DNA from: an uncultured Gammaproteobacteria bacterium
GTDB taxonomy: Bacteria > Pseudomonadota > Gammaproteobacteria > Pseudomonadales > Ketobacteraceae
DNA: 44,163 bases
Direction of reading: 5' to 3'
Assembly (NCBI GenBank): GCA_913063125.1
Contig: CAJXZM010000031.1
Location: 1 to 44,163, forward strand
A model generated the notes under the pieces. The model saw nothing but the letters and a program-made list of their open reading frames with translations, ran no database searches and was not told the origin of the DNA. A program made the translations under genes and the position numbers. Each line of letters starts with the position of its first letter. Within the stretch, counting starts at the first letter, position 1. Below are positions 35,857-44,163 of this stretch, piece after piece.

Positions 35857-38800
35857 AACGTAATAGTAAAATAGATCAAGCCTATCGAAATATGACGTTA
35901 GCAGAAGGTATCACTGCAAACTCAATTAACTCCCATGATCCGTTATTATGGCAAGGGCCTAGATTACTTGTTCCAGTCGAACTTGATGTGCTAGTAGTTG
36001 ATGAATCGAACGAAAACGATACCTGGGCGAACGTCCTTTTTAATACCGAAAACATTGCCGGATTCAACCAAGAAAAAAACAATTATAATGGAAATGGCAA
36101 TAGCATCGATACTGGCGATACTAGTGTAAATAGTGATAACAGTACCAACAACAAAGAACAAGTCCGTGGCGGTCGCCAACCCTTTAATACCTACAGCTCC
36201 CGAGAACGTGGAGTTTACCTACACTGGTCACTTCCCGATGGCTTGACGCAAGGTAAAACACTATCCGAAGACGACCCTGAACTTCCACCAACGGAAGCGT
36301 CCAATATACAGCAAGAACAAGTCGACCTAGAAATCACAGAAAACACGGAATTCCCATTAGTACCCGACCGCTGGTTAGTGGTTCGTTTTGCGCCAGGGGC
36401 CTTACCCAGCAGTAAACGTATCGTCAAAGCATGGGTTATCAAAAGCGAAGAACAAAACAAAGCAGATCGCATTGTACCATTAGGCAATTTTGTCGAGGAC
36501 CGGGGCAATAATAATGACCGTTGGTTTACCGCCATTGGCGAAGGCGATCCTGGCTACGCTGCTTATTACGATAATGTTGAAGGCATGTTAGGGTTTTATG
36601 ATGACATGAACGGTATTGCCCATGGACCCATCAGCTACATGATTAATGGCTGGTATTCCGACAAGGATGATGACCCCCTTTATCAATCCACATCAAAAGA
36701 TGCATGGCGAGAAAAACTCAATGCTCTTGGGTGGGCACTATCCAGTAATACCGATGATGCAGAGGAACGACTCAGCACATTAGAAGAGAATAGAAAACAC
36801 AAAGAGCTATTTGCAGGATTACGCGTTGAATACGGTGATTCCACACAACCTCAACCTTATACCCTATGGGATAAGGCTACTCTCTATCCAGAACGAACAA
36901 CACCGTTTGACACGATAATAGAGGATGCGGTGACAGTAGCCTCCACCGCAACACTTTCAGCTACATCAAAGGCATCAAGCAACGTTTTATTTACAGACAC
37001 ATTATTCGATAATGGTGCATTAAACATTGCCAACACCGTACTAAACAATGCTTCCAATGGGTTTTCCAGTAACCATTCTACATATTTCTCAGACACCATT
37101 GCCGGATTGTCAGAGCTTTCCGAGCAAGTATTTGTTGCCGCTGATCTGAGCTTCCTTCGCCACTGGCCTCGCCAAATGTTATGCCATAGCATGACTTATG
37201 GTATAGCTTGGAAAAACCAAGGCGGCGCTTATGATCCCGCACATTCAGGCAAACCCAACCCTAACAAGATCACCATCAGTGTTGGCAACACGGGTGTAGA
37301 AGCGTTATCAGCATTATTAGCAGAAAAAGCCAATCAACGAAACGCCGAACGAATTTACAACAGTTACCATTACGGCATGTTACCAGAGCTGCAAGAGCAG
37401 GATGGCCTAGCAATGCTGGAATCCCTCTTACATTCTGAAGATTTTGAATCTCGCCCCGGTGGTTTTGTTACCGATAGCATCATGGAAGGTGATGCATTCC
37501 CCAACCTTTCAAGTACCGAAGCCAATCAAATTAAGAAGCCCCCTCAACCCAACAAACGCCCCATCGCTGAAAGGGCAGGTAAACAAGCCACGCTGAATCG
37601 CAACAAGAATAACGACACAAAAAACAAAACGGTCAAATCTACGTTCTACGTTCGAAAAGATCATATTGTATATGCCAAAGAAGATATCAAAAAACGCAAA
37701 GGTCGACCGCCATTCAGAAGGACTCCAACCCCTCGCCGCTCTGTCGCAATTCGAAAATCAATGCCACGTTACTGGCAGCCCAAAGACCCCGTGATTTTAT
37801 TTTCTGAGGCCAAGCGGGGTTACAAACACGGAGAAGACAACCGCTTTACGGAAGAGGGTCAACTGCTATGTCGCCTCACGGGTGAAACGGTTACTGCTGT
37901 CGGCGTGAATATTGGGCACCCCATCAACGTTCTTAATGATGTCATTATATCCAAGACAAAATACGACGTAAAACCACAACACCTCTGTGATAGAAAAATA
38001 CCATCAGGGCAACTACCAAGAGAAAGCCAAGCGCTTTTTAATGAGGCGCTACTGTTAGATTTGGACAATGCTAACATTGCCGCACATCATGTACAGGGAC
38101 TTAAAACCTCCGGTGACCTCGATAAACAGTACCCTAAACACCAACACACCCTAGATAGTCTCACTGAAAGCATGCTGACACAGCGATACCAGGTTAAAGT
38201 CTCATTATCAAAAAACCTGTATGTCAATCCAGAACTTGATGCACAAATAATAACAAACTCCTCAGATATTGAAGGCCTTCAACCTTCAGAGTTTGCCCAA
38301 AAACCATGGCGTAAACCTTGGATGCCTTTACACATGGACTGGCAAGTAGAATGGATACCCAATACAAACTTCCGTGCGGAATGGTCGTTGGATGAGCACG
38401 ATTACAATACAAACACCGCCAATGATACCCAAGCGAAAAATACAACCAATGGTATTGTCTACCAAGGATCAACACTATTAACTCCTACCGTCACTCGCAG
38501 TATGGCGGATCGACTTACTAAGTTCATCGAAGAGGAAGACCAAGCCGAAGATGATTCCGCTGCTGATATTGCGAACGATGCTCAAGAGCGAGTACTTGGA
38601 GAATTACGAGAAGCCATTAACAATCTTGATGTTCTATCCGGTAACATTTCCGGTTTTCATGATTATTTGTTGGCCCAAGTAGATGACTACCAGTTCTCCC
38701 CTATTGTCGATAATCAAAACAACGTGATTAACGAGAAAGGCCTTGATCAATTAGAACAAGAAAAACGCGCTATTGATGAGCTGCCAAAATTCCCGGTAAG

Positions 38801-40136
38801 AGCTGGGCACTTTCGTATAAAAAAATTACGTATCGTTGATACCTTTGGTCAATTTGTTGATATGAAAGAACAGCAACTCAACAACCCAATAAAAGCAGAA
38901 GATATAGAAAGCAGTCCAAGCACGCCTGATGTAATGCGTTTAGCGCCGCGCATCGTTCAACCGAGTCGTCTTATGTTTCGTATGATTCAAGCAGAGAATG
39001 ATCAACGAGATGCGACCAAGGAAATATCGCCAATCTGCGGCTGGCTACTGCCGGATCATCTTGATGAGGCGTTGGAATTCTACGACCCTCTCGGTAACAA
39101 CTTAGGTCAAGTTCAACGCCGACGACCCAATTCTGGTGACATCATCAGCACCTCAGTGGAATGGCAAGGTGTACCTGGAAACCCAGGGGCTTTCGGTGCA
39201 CCTCCCAATGTTGGCAATAACCATTTGCAGGGTGTTGTAAATGGCTTGTTAGCAGCGGGTGAGCATGATGCTCAGCGAGCATTGCAAACTAACGCGGAAG
39301 AAGCGGCAACTAACAACTCAAAAGACACCGCATTAGGTGCGATGTTAAGAATGATTGACTCTACCTTGTGGACTGTTGACCCTCTAGGGCGCGAAGGTAA
39401 CGAACACCTATCGGTATTGGTCGGTCGTCCATTAGCGGTGGTACGGGCAAGTTTGCGTTTAGAAACCATGCACTTGGAAACGCAAGGCGACCTCAGCAGT
39501 ACTGCTTTTGATGTTCGGCTCGGAGAACTGACCCGCTTAGGCGATGGTTTGGTTGGGTACTTTATTAACGATGATTACAGCCAGTTTTATCCCATCCATG
39601 AAGAAATCGCCAACCAAACTCGCCCCTCACGTCCACACCACGGCTATTTAGGCGCCATTCAAACCACACACGACTATTACAGTTCATTTGCCAGTAAAGC
39701 AGAGCCGGTTAAACACCCCTATATTAACGAGAGTCCGCTAGTTAAGGTTCGCCCTGTTGCTCCTGGCATGGCAGACCCAGCATCGAAAAGTGTCATGCTT
39801 ACATTGATTGTTGATCCTCGAGGTGGTGTACATGCAACCAGTGGCATCTTACCGAGAAAGAAAATTGAACTGCTACGCGAACATGTGTCAACGGCATTGG
39901 AAAATATGTCAATTACATTCTGTATCGGGCCTATCCTGAGTAATCCAGAAACCATACGCATGCCATTGCCATCAGAAATCCAAGGCAACTGGAGCTGGGT
40001 ACGTAAAACAGGGTTAACCGTTTGGGATGAAACAACGGTAGTGAATGCTGTACCTGATCCAAAATTGACCCATACTGCCGCAAAAATCCAGGAGGGGTGG
40101 CTTAAACTTTCAGGAGCAGAGAAGGCAGAAGAATAG
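35853..40136 (+). CDS. Unrecognised 1427-residue protein, last of the megaprotein set
   Basis: No named family. Recognisable blocks: RGVYLHWSLPDGLTQG (about 119-134) and FPLVPDRWLVVRFAPG in the N-terminal domain; an Asn/Ser/Gly-rich linker near 72-105; GPISYMINGWY (about 250); a strongly basic stretch near 613-640 (KKRKGRPPFRRTPTPRR), followed by DPVILFSEAKRGYKHGEDNR; a region with MPLHMDWQVEWIP (about 828); and a C-terminal domain with VMLTLIVDPRGGVHATSG (about 1313-1330). There is no signal peptide or membrane helix. The gene begins in an ATGA overlap with the previous one and is followed by a strong terminator, so it closes the operon. Confidence 0.87.
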   Translation: MKRNSKIDQAYRNMTLAEGITANSINSHDPLLWQGPRLLVPVELDVLVVDESNENDTWANVLFNTENIAGFNQEKNNYNGNGNSIDTGDTSVNSDNSTNNKEQVRGGRQPFNTYSSRERGVYLHWSLPDGLTQGKTLSEDDPELPPTEASNIQQEQVDLEITENTEFPLVPDRWLVVRFAPGALPSSKRIVKAWVIKSEEQNKADRIVPLGNFVEDRGNNNDRWFTAIGEGDPGYAAYYDNVEGMLGFYDDMNGIAHGPISYMINGWYSDKDDDPLYQSTSKDAWREKLNALGWALSSNTDDAEERLSTLEENRKHKELFAGLRVEYGDSTQPQPYTLWDKATLYPERTTPFDTIIEDAVTVASTATLSATSKASSNVLFTDTLFDNGALNIANTVLNNASNGFSSNHSTYFSDTIAGLSELSEQVFVAADLSFLRHWPRQMLCHSMTYGIAWKNQGGAYDPAHSGKPNPNKITISVGNTGVEALSALLAEKANQRNAERIYNSYHYGMLPELQEQDGLAMLESLLHSEDFESRPGGFVTDSIMEGDAFPNLSSTEANQIKKPPQPNKRPIAERAGKQATLNRNKNNDTKNKTVKSTFYVRKDHIVYAKEDIKKRKGRPPFRRTPTPRRSVAIRKSMPRYWQPKDPVILFSEAKRGYKHGEDNRFTEEGQLLCRLTGETVTAVGVNIGHPINVLNDVIISKTKYDVKPQHLCDRKIPSGQLPRESQALFNEALLLDLDNANIAAHHVQGLKTSGDLDKQYPKHQHTLDSLTESMLTQRYQVKVSLSKNLYVNPELDAQIITNSSDIEGLQPSEFAQKPWRKPWMPLHMDWQVEWIPNTNFRAEWSLDEHDYNTNTANDTQAKNTTNGIVYQGSTLLTPTVTRSMADRLTKFIEEEDQAEDDSAADIANDAQERVLGELREAINNLDVLSGNISGFHDYLLAQVDDYQFSPIVDNQNNVINEKGLDQLEQEKRAIDELPKFPVRAGHFRIKKLRIVDTFGQFVDMKEQQLNNPIKAEDIESSPSTPDVMRLAPRIVQPSRLMFRMIQAENDQRDATKEISPICGWLLPDHLDEALEFYDPLGNNLGQVQRRRPNSGDIISTSVEWQGVPGNPGAFGAPPNVGNNHLQGVVNGLLAAGEHDAQRALQTNAEEAATNNSKDTALGAMLRMIDSTLWTVDPLGREGNEHLSVLVGRPLAVVRASLRLETMHLETQGDLSSTAFDVRLGELTRLGDGLVGYFINDDYSQFYPIHEEIANQTRPSRPHHGYLGAIQTTHDYYSSFASKAEPVKHPYINESPLVKVRPVAPGMADPASKSVMLTLIVDPRGGVHATSGILPRKKIELLREHVSTALENMSITFCIGPILSNPETIRMPLPSEIQGNWSWVRKTGLTVWDETTVVNAVPDPKLTHTAAKIQEGWLKLSGAEKAEE

Positions 40137-40165
40137 TCTTAAGTGATTACGTTCCGGCTAGAATA

Positions 40166-40199
40166 AAAAAATGGCAACGATTAAGCGTTGCCATTTTTT
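40166..40199. terminator. Bidirectional rho-independent terminator closing the megaprotein operon
   Basis: AAAAAATGGCAACG and CGTTGCCATTTTTT are perfect 14-base arms around a 6-base loop, giving a T run on both strands. It lies 30 bases after the 1427-residue gene and 80 bases beyond the 3' end of nhaR on the other strand. Confidence 0.93.
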
Positions 40200-40279
40200 C
40201 GTATTAATCGAAGACAAACTGCGCGGGCTTTTCATCTTACTCATTCTGTTAATGAAATACGGCCGTAGCTCAGTCAGTG

Positions 40280-41167
40280 TCATACCGTAATAGCTTTGAC
40301 TATTTCAACAATCGCGGGGTGTTTAAGCCGTCGTTCAGGCGATACTGCATAATATTGTTCTTTAAGTTCATCTGTCCTGCCGATAATTTTGACCTTGTAT
40401 TGTGAAACAATATGATCCTCAATGAGCGTCGGCCCAATAAACACACCGTAACCCGATTGACCAAATGATTTCATCAACGCGCTATCATCAAATTCGGCGA
40501 CAACATTCGGTACTATGCCGTACTTTTCCAGCCATAATGATAGGCGTTGTCGAATAGCCGCTTTTTTTCCCTGCATAAGAAAGGGCTGTCCTGACACTGA
40601 TTGTGGAAAGTTTTTTCGGCATTCCGTCGCCAGCTGTTTGGTTGCAAAAAATGTAAGGCCGCTTTCAGTGAGCTGATGGTTATAGGCTTTCACGCAACTA
40701 CCCGGTGGAAGCGGTTGGTCTGTTAATATCATATCCAATTTATTGACGGCTAACTCGGCCAACAAACTATCCTGATCGCCTTCATGACAAATGAGACGTA
40801 CAGGCTCATCCATATTCAACACTGGATTTAGAAGCTGATATGCGAGCATTTTGGGGATCACATCAGTGATACCCACCGTAAATGTCAGCCAGTAACTGGG
40901 TTCCTGTGTAGCAATAACATTTTTTAGTTCATCACCTAATTGAAAGATCTCATCAGCATAGCTGTAAATCATTCGCCCGATTTCCGAAAGCTGTAACGTT
41001 TTCCCCTTTCTATCAAACAACAAGGCACCTATATTAGCTTCAAAAGTGGTAATTTGGCCGCTAATTGTTTGTGGTGTTACGTTTAGCCCGGTACTCGCTT
41101 TGGCAATACTTCCGTCCGTGGCAACAGCATAAAAATAATAGAGGTGATTATAATTTAGTGGTGTCAT
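40280..41167 (-). CDS. nhaR: NhaR-like LysR-family regulator
   Basis: This 295-residue protein follows E. coli NhaR closely: it begins LNYNHLYYFYAVATDGS, has the helix-turn-helix TPQTISGQITTFEANIG, and shares the late motif EFDDSALMKSFG. NhaR activates sodium/proton antiporter genes when intracellular sodium rises. Here it sits 72 bases downstream of the antiporter genes on the same strand rather than beside nhaA. The likely role is control of those genes, which is inference from family and location. The ribosome-binding site is weak. An imperfect GC-rich inverted repeat (41176-41225) lies in the gap before it. Confidence 0.88.
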   Translation of the reverse strand: MTPLNYNHLYYFYAVATDGSIAKASTGLNVTPQTISGQITTFEANIGALLFDRKGKTLQLSEIGRMIYSYADEIFQLGDELKNVIATQEPSYWLTFTVGITDVIPKMLAYQLLNPVLNMDEPVRLICHEGDQDSLLAELAVNKLDMILTDQPLPPGSCVKAYNHQLTESGLTFFATKQLATECRKNFPQSVSGQPFLMQGKKAAIRQRLSLWLEKYGIVPNVVAEFDDSALMKSFGQSGYGVFIGPTLIEDHIVSQYKVKIIGRTDELKEQYYAVSPERRLKHPAIVEIVKAITV

Positions 41168-41239
41168 GGTTTTTAAGCCCAGGGCCTACAAGTAGTGTAT
41201 AGGTAATGTGTTTCCCCCTGGGGCTCTCCTATATACGCG

Positions 41240-42940
41240 TCATCGAATAAAGGTAAGAAATAAGTATGCGGAAAGGATTACTGCAACCCACATCACCATA
41301 CTGCCAGCGGGATAAGTACGTGATAGTAGGTTGCTGATACCTCCGTTTTTTTGGTCGATAAAACCTAAGCAACGATCAAGCATGCTTAAAAAGCATTTAC
41401 GTAACGCTCCGTCTACTCTCCATATGATAGAAAATGTTTTTTGTAATACATTTGGAACCGCTCGTCGATATATCCAATCAAAATCCAAATTGGTGGATCG
41501 CAATTCGGGTGGGTATTTGCCCTTGAGGTTAAGCCAAACAAAGGCCAGCGCCGAGAAGAACAACAACTGCGTTTGGGCTAAGACATGCGTTGCATCATAA
41601 GGATTGTAACCGGTGTCGTAGGGCAACAAAGAGTACAATGCCGAAGGATAGATGCCAATCGCGATACAAAGACCTGCTGCAATCGTCATCGCTAATACCA
41701 TGTTGTTCGGTGGATCATTTGCTCTAATCCCCGAGTCATGGGCAAAGAACGCAAAATATGGAATTTTAATACCGGCGTGGTGAAATACACCGGCTGAAGC
41801 AAATAACAGCATTAACCATATCCAGTCGTGGCCGTTCTCTAAGGCGGCGGACATCACCATCGATTTACTGACGAAACCACTGAATAGTGGAAATGCGGAG
41901 ATGGATGCAGCTCCTACAATACATAACACGGTTGTCTTGGGCATCGTTTTGTAAAGGCCGCCTAAATCAGAGCCGTTGATACGACCTGTCATATGTAGCA
42001 CCGCCCCCATCGACATGAATAACAAGCCTTTAAAAATGACGTCATTAAACGCATGGGAAATTGCACCATTGAGGGCCAGCGCGGTACCAATTCCGATTCC
42101 AACAACCATGAACCCAACCTGATTAATAAGGCTATAGGCCAGTACGCGGCGTAGGTCATTTTCGATCACTGCAAAAAAGATGGGGAAACACGTCATAGCC
42201 GCACCAATATAAATCAGGAGTTCAGTGCCTGGGTATCCACGGGCCAATGCATAAACGGCTACTTTGGTGGTAAAGGCGCTGAGAAAAACGGTGCCCGTAA
42301 CGGTTGCTTCTGGATATGCGTCTGTAAGCCAGTTGTGAGCCATGGGAAAAGCGCATTTAATACCAAAAGCAATAAAGATTAGCCATCCAGCAATGCCATC
42401 AAGACCAATATAGTCAAATTTTAGGGTGTCGTGTTCAGCCACATAAAATAGAGCCCCCACCAATAAAATGACGCCTGATAATACGTGTGTGATCAGGTAG
42501 CGTAATCCTGCAGCGTAGGAATTCTCAGTTCTACGTGCCCAGATTAGAAAGACAGAGGTAAATGCTAAACACTCCCAAAAAATGAATAACGTTAATAAAT
42601 CACCTGCAAACACGGCTCCTAGGCCGCTTCCTGCATACAACATTGCTGCCACTTGCTGCATGGTGTCACGGACATGCAGGGAGTAAACAATGGCTATTAG
42701 CGCTGCAATGTGAAATACATAACCAAAGATAAGACTTAACTTGTCTACGCGATAAGGAAATAGCTCATAATCGAAAAATGCGAATTGCAGATAAACACCT
42801 TCAGGCATCCCCCAAAGATGAAGCCCACTTAAAATAGGCGTTGCCACCATGATTGCGCCACGTAATGCACCTCGGGTGAAAAGTGCAATGAGTGCACCGA
42901 TAAAAAAAGGAACAAATGGGGGAATCTCAAGCATCCACAT
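41240..42940 (-). CDS. Cation/proton antiporter subunit, MrpD/NuoL-M-like
   Basis: This 566-residue membrane protein has about 14-16 hydrophobic helices and belongs to the proton-pumping family shared by Mrp antiporters and complex I. The key charged residues are in place: the glutamate in LFIFWECLAFTS (TM5 position) and the lysine in GIKCAFPMAHNWLTDAYPEA (TM7 position), followed by ENDLRRVLAYSLINQVG. A GGAGGT site precedes the ATG. The start overlaps the previous gene by 14 bases. Together with the neighbouring subunit it probably forms a sodium- or potassium-for-proton exchanger in the inner membrane. The helix count is longer than in a minimal Mrp subunit D, with an extra C-terminal segment (ending AVILSAYLFLTFIR). 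Confidence 0.88.
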   Translation of the reverse strand: MWMLEIPPFVPFFIGALIALFTRGALRGAIMVATPILSGLHLWGMPEGVYLQFAFFDYELFPYRVDKLSLIFGYVFHIAALIAIVYSLHVRDTMQQVAAMLYAGSGLGAVFAGDLLTLFIFWECLAFTSVFLIWARRTENSYAAGLRYLITHVLSGVILLVGALFYVAEHDTLKFDYIGLDGIAGWLIFIAFGIKCAFPMAHNWLTDAYPEATVTGTVFLSAFTTKVAVYALARGYPGTELLIYIGAAMTCFPIFFAVIENDLRRVLAYSLINQVGFMVVGIGIGTALALNGAISHAFNDVIFKGLLFMSMGAVLHMTGRINGSDLGGLYKTMPKTTVLCIVGAASISAFPLFSGFVSKSMVMSAALENGHDWIWLMLLFASAGVFHHAGIKIPYFAFFAHDSGIRANDPPNNMVLAMTIAAGLCIAIGIYPSALYSLLPYDTGYNPYDATHVLAQTQLLFFSALAFVWLNLKGKYPPELRSTNLDFDWIYRRAVPNVLQKTFSIIWRVDGALRKCFLSMLDRCLGFIDQKNGGISNLLSRTYPAGSMVMWVAVILSAYLFLTFIR

Positions 42941-43292
42941 CGTGACCTCCTATTTTCGGTGTATTTTTTTGTGTCAATTCGCCACTGAGATTCTCATCAG
43001 CATCCAGCTTTCCCTCATGACTACCCCCTTCAGTACAACCAACTTTGGAATCATAGTAGTCTTCGTCTCGCATAAGAAATGTACGCATCCAGGTAGCAAC
43101 AAGTACAAGGACGACGCAGCCCACAAAACCATAGATAGGGTAGAAAGCCCATAGATTTTCCCAACTGTGTACGACATGACGATGGATCACAAAATCCAGA
43201 ACAACCAGAATCGCACAAATCACGTAAAAACAATTCAACAGTCGTTTCACATTTTTGGGATGGTCAAAAAAGTGTTTTTTCTCATTTTCCAT
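42927..43292 (-). CDS. Small two-helix membrane protein of the antiporter operon
   Basis: This 121-residue protein has two clear membrane helices, LLNCFYVICAILVVLDFVI and PIYGFVGCVVLVLVATW, and a polar acidic C-terminal tail. The start overlaps the preceding subunit's stop by 11 bases and its own end overlaps the next start by 14, so translation is coupled and it is probably a structural or assembly subunit of the complex. I do not recognise a named family. AGGA precedes the ATG. Confidence 0.8.
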   Translation of the reverse strand: MENEKKHFFDHPKNVKRLLNCFYVICAILVVLDFVIHRHVVHSWENLWAFYPIYGFVGCVVLVLVATWMRTFLMRDEDYYDSKVGCTEGGSHEGKLDADENLSGELTQKNTPKIGGHDVDA

Positions 43293-44163
43293 GAGTTAGT
43301 CCTGGGTACTCTAAAATGGCCGTCGATAATTCATACAAGGGTTGCGGATATATAAAAAGGATTAAGCAACCCAGCGTAGTGATACATATCGCGATTAATG
43401 ACGCTAATGGTGCTTCCTTTATCTCGACCTTAGCTAAGGTTCGTTCTTTACCTTGCTCATCGTTACCAAGCAGGTTGGGAAAAAAGGCGCGAATCGGTAT
43501 CGGTAATAAATATGCGATGTTGAGCAAAGAGCTGGTCATAAGCACCATCATTAGCGCCCATTGCTCCGTCTCTATGGTCCCCATTAACAAAAACCATTTA
43601 CTCCAAGTGCCTCCGGCTGGCGGAACACCAATAATACTGAGGCTCGCAATAAAAAAAGCTGCCATGGTGATCGGCATTTGTCGCCCAAGGCCGCGCATTT
43701 CGCTTATTTTTGATTTATGTGCCGCGACCAAAATAGCACCAGCACAGAAAAACAATGTAATTTTACCGAAAGCATGCATCGCAATATGCATGGAACTGCC
43801 AATGACACCTGATGAGGTTGCCAGCAATGCACCAATGGTGACATAACCCAGCTGACTTATTGTTGAATATGCAAGTCTTGCTTTTAAATTATCCTGTCGC
43901 ATAGCAACGATTGAGGCCAACAGCACTGATGCCCCCGCCAAGTAAAGTAAAAACTGAGTGGTTGGCAGTACCGACAATAAATCGAGTCCAAAAATAAACA
44001 CGCACACTTTTAGTACAGTAAATACACCTGCCTTTACTACCGCCACGGCATGTAACAATGCACTTACAGGCGTTGGCGCGACCATAGCGGCAGGTAGCCA
44101 ACGATGGAAAGGCATAATAGCCGCTTTACCAATACCAAAGATAAAGAGAGCAAGGATTACACC
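43282..44163 (-). CDS. Cation/proton antiporter subunit, MrpD/NuoN-M-like, 5' end beyond the window
   Basis: Only the C-terminal 293 residues lie in the window; the frame stays open to its edge, and the ATG near 44115 is internal. The core motif FGIGKAAIMPFHRWLPAAM contains the TM7 lysine, followed by APTPVSALLHAVAVVKAGV and RQDNLKARLAYSTISQLGY, all typical of proton-translocating antiporter subunits. VPPAGGTWSKWFL matches the conserved GxPxxxGxxxK segment. It heads the visible part of the operon and overlaps the 121-residue gene. With the 566-residue subunit it makes two antiporter-like channels, so more subunits are expected just outside the window. Confidence 0.9.
   Translation of the reverse strand, partial: GVILALFIFGIGKAAIMPFHRWLPAAMVAPTPVSALLHAVAVVKAGVFTVLKVCVFIFGLDLLSVLPTTQFLLYLAGASVLLASIVAMRQDNLKARLAYSTISQLGYVTIGALLATSSGVIGSSMHIAMHAFGKITLFFCAGAILVAAHKSKISEMRGLGRQMPITMAAFFIASLSIIGVPPAGGTWSKWFLLMGTIETEQWALMMVLMTSSLLNIAYLLPIPIRAFFPNLLGNDEQGKERTLAKVEIKEAPLASLIAICITTLGCLILFIYPQPLYELSTAILEYPGLTHGK

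Noticed and set aside
40261-40274. GGCCGTAGCTCAGT, which resembles the 5' end of a tRNA
   Set aside because: No anticodon stem, T loop or acceptor complement follows; the next bases are the end of nhaR.
41176-41225. AGCCCAGGG and CCCTGGGGCT inverted repeat between the antiporter operon and nhaR
   Set aside because: The arms need a bulge, the loop is about 30 bases and no T run follows on the - strand, so it is not called a terminator. It could still be a leader structure.

Overview
The window looks like a chromosomal segment of a free-living, probably marine gammaproteobacterium. Base composition is AT-leaning. The gene content points the same way: a NhaR-type regulator beside multi-subunit cation/proton antiporter genes, a RecQ helicase, a GGDEF/EAL signalling protein, a Tat-exported PhoD-like phosphatase and an acyl-CoA type catabolic cluster. 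No rRNA, tRNA, CRISPR array, insertion sequence or phage gene was recognised. Species was not inferred.

Layout. (1) 177-2402: a response regulator with PAS, GGDEF and EAL domains. (2) 2551-4384: a LysR regulator divergent from a GST-like gene, with a perfect dyad between them. (3) 4625-6514: a Tat lipoprotein phosphatase of the PhoD family. On the other strand a near-consensus promoter with an overlapping dyad (6641-6679) leads to a 57-residue, probably exported peptide. (4) 7047-9206: recQ with a C-terminal extension. It has 17-bp tandem repeats at its 3' end and a 15-bp perfect inverted repeat that includes its start codon. (5) 9364-14287: a CaiB/BaiF CoA-transferase and a flavoprotein dehydrogenase, divergent from an aldehyde dehydrogenase; probably a catabolic module. 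(6) 14366-15619: a coiled-coil lipoprotein of unknown role. (7) 16187-20247: a periplasmic solute-binding protein interrupted by a frameshift in a run of eight C, a 7TM hybrid histidine kinase and a class I glutamine amidotransferase.

(8) 20505-40136 is the main point of interest. It is a nearly 20-kb set of five genes on the + strand: 272, 3723, 699, 376 and 1427 residues. The last four are joined by 1- to 4-base stop/start overlaps, and the set ends at a strong bidirectional terminator. The 3723-residue protein carries a region I recognise as DUF6603 and, near residues 1080-1250, what looks like an embedded alpha/beta-hydrolase domain. None of the five proteins shows a signal peptide, and none matches a phage, secretion-system or toxin family that I can name. 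I treat the set as a candidate undescribed multi-protein system of unknown function.

(9) 40280-44163: nhaR, then (upstream of it on the - strand) a large antiporter subunit, a two-helix membrane protein and a second antiporter subunit that runs off the window. The three membrane genes overlap each other and form an operon, with nhaR 72 bases downstream. This suggests sodium- or pH-responsive ion transport.
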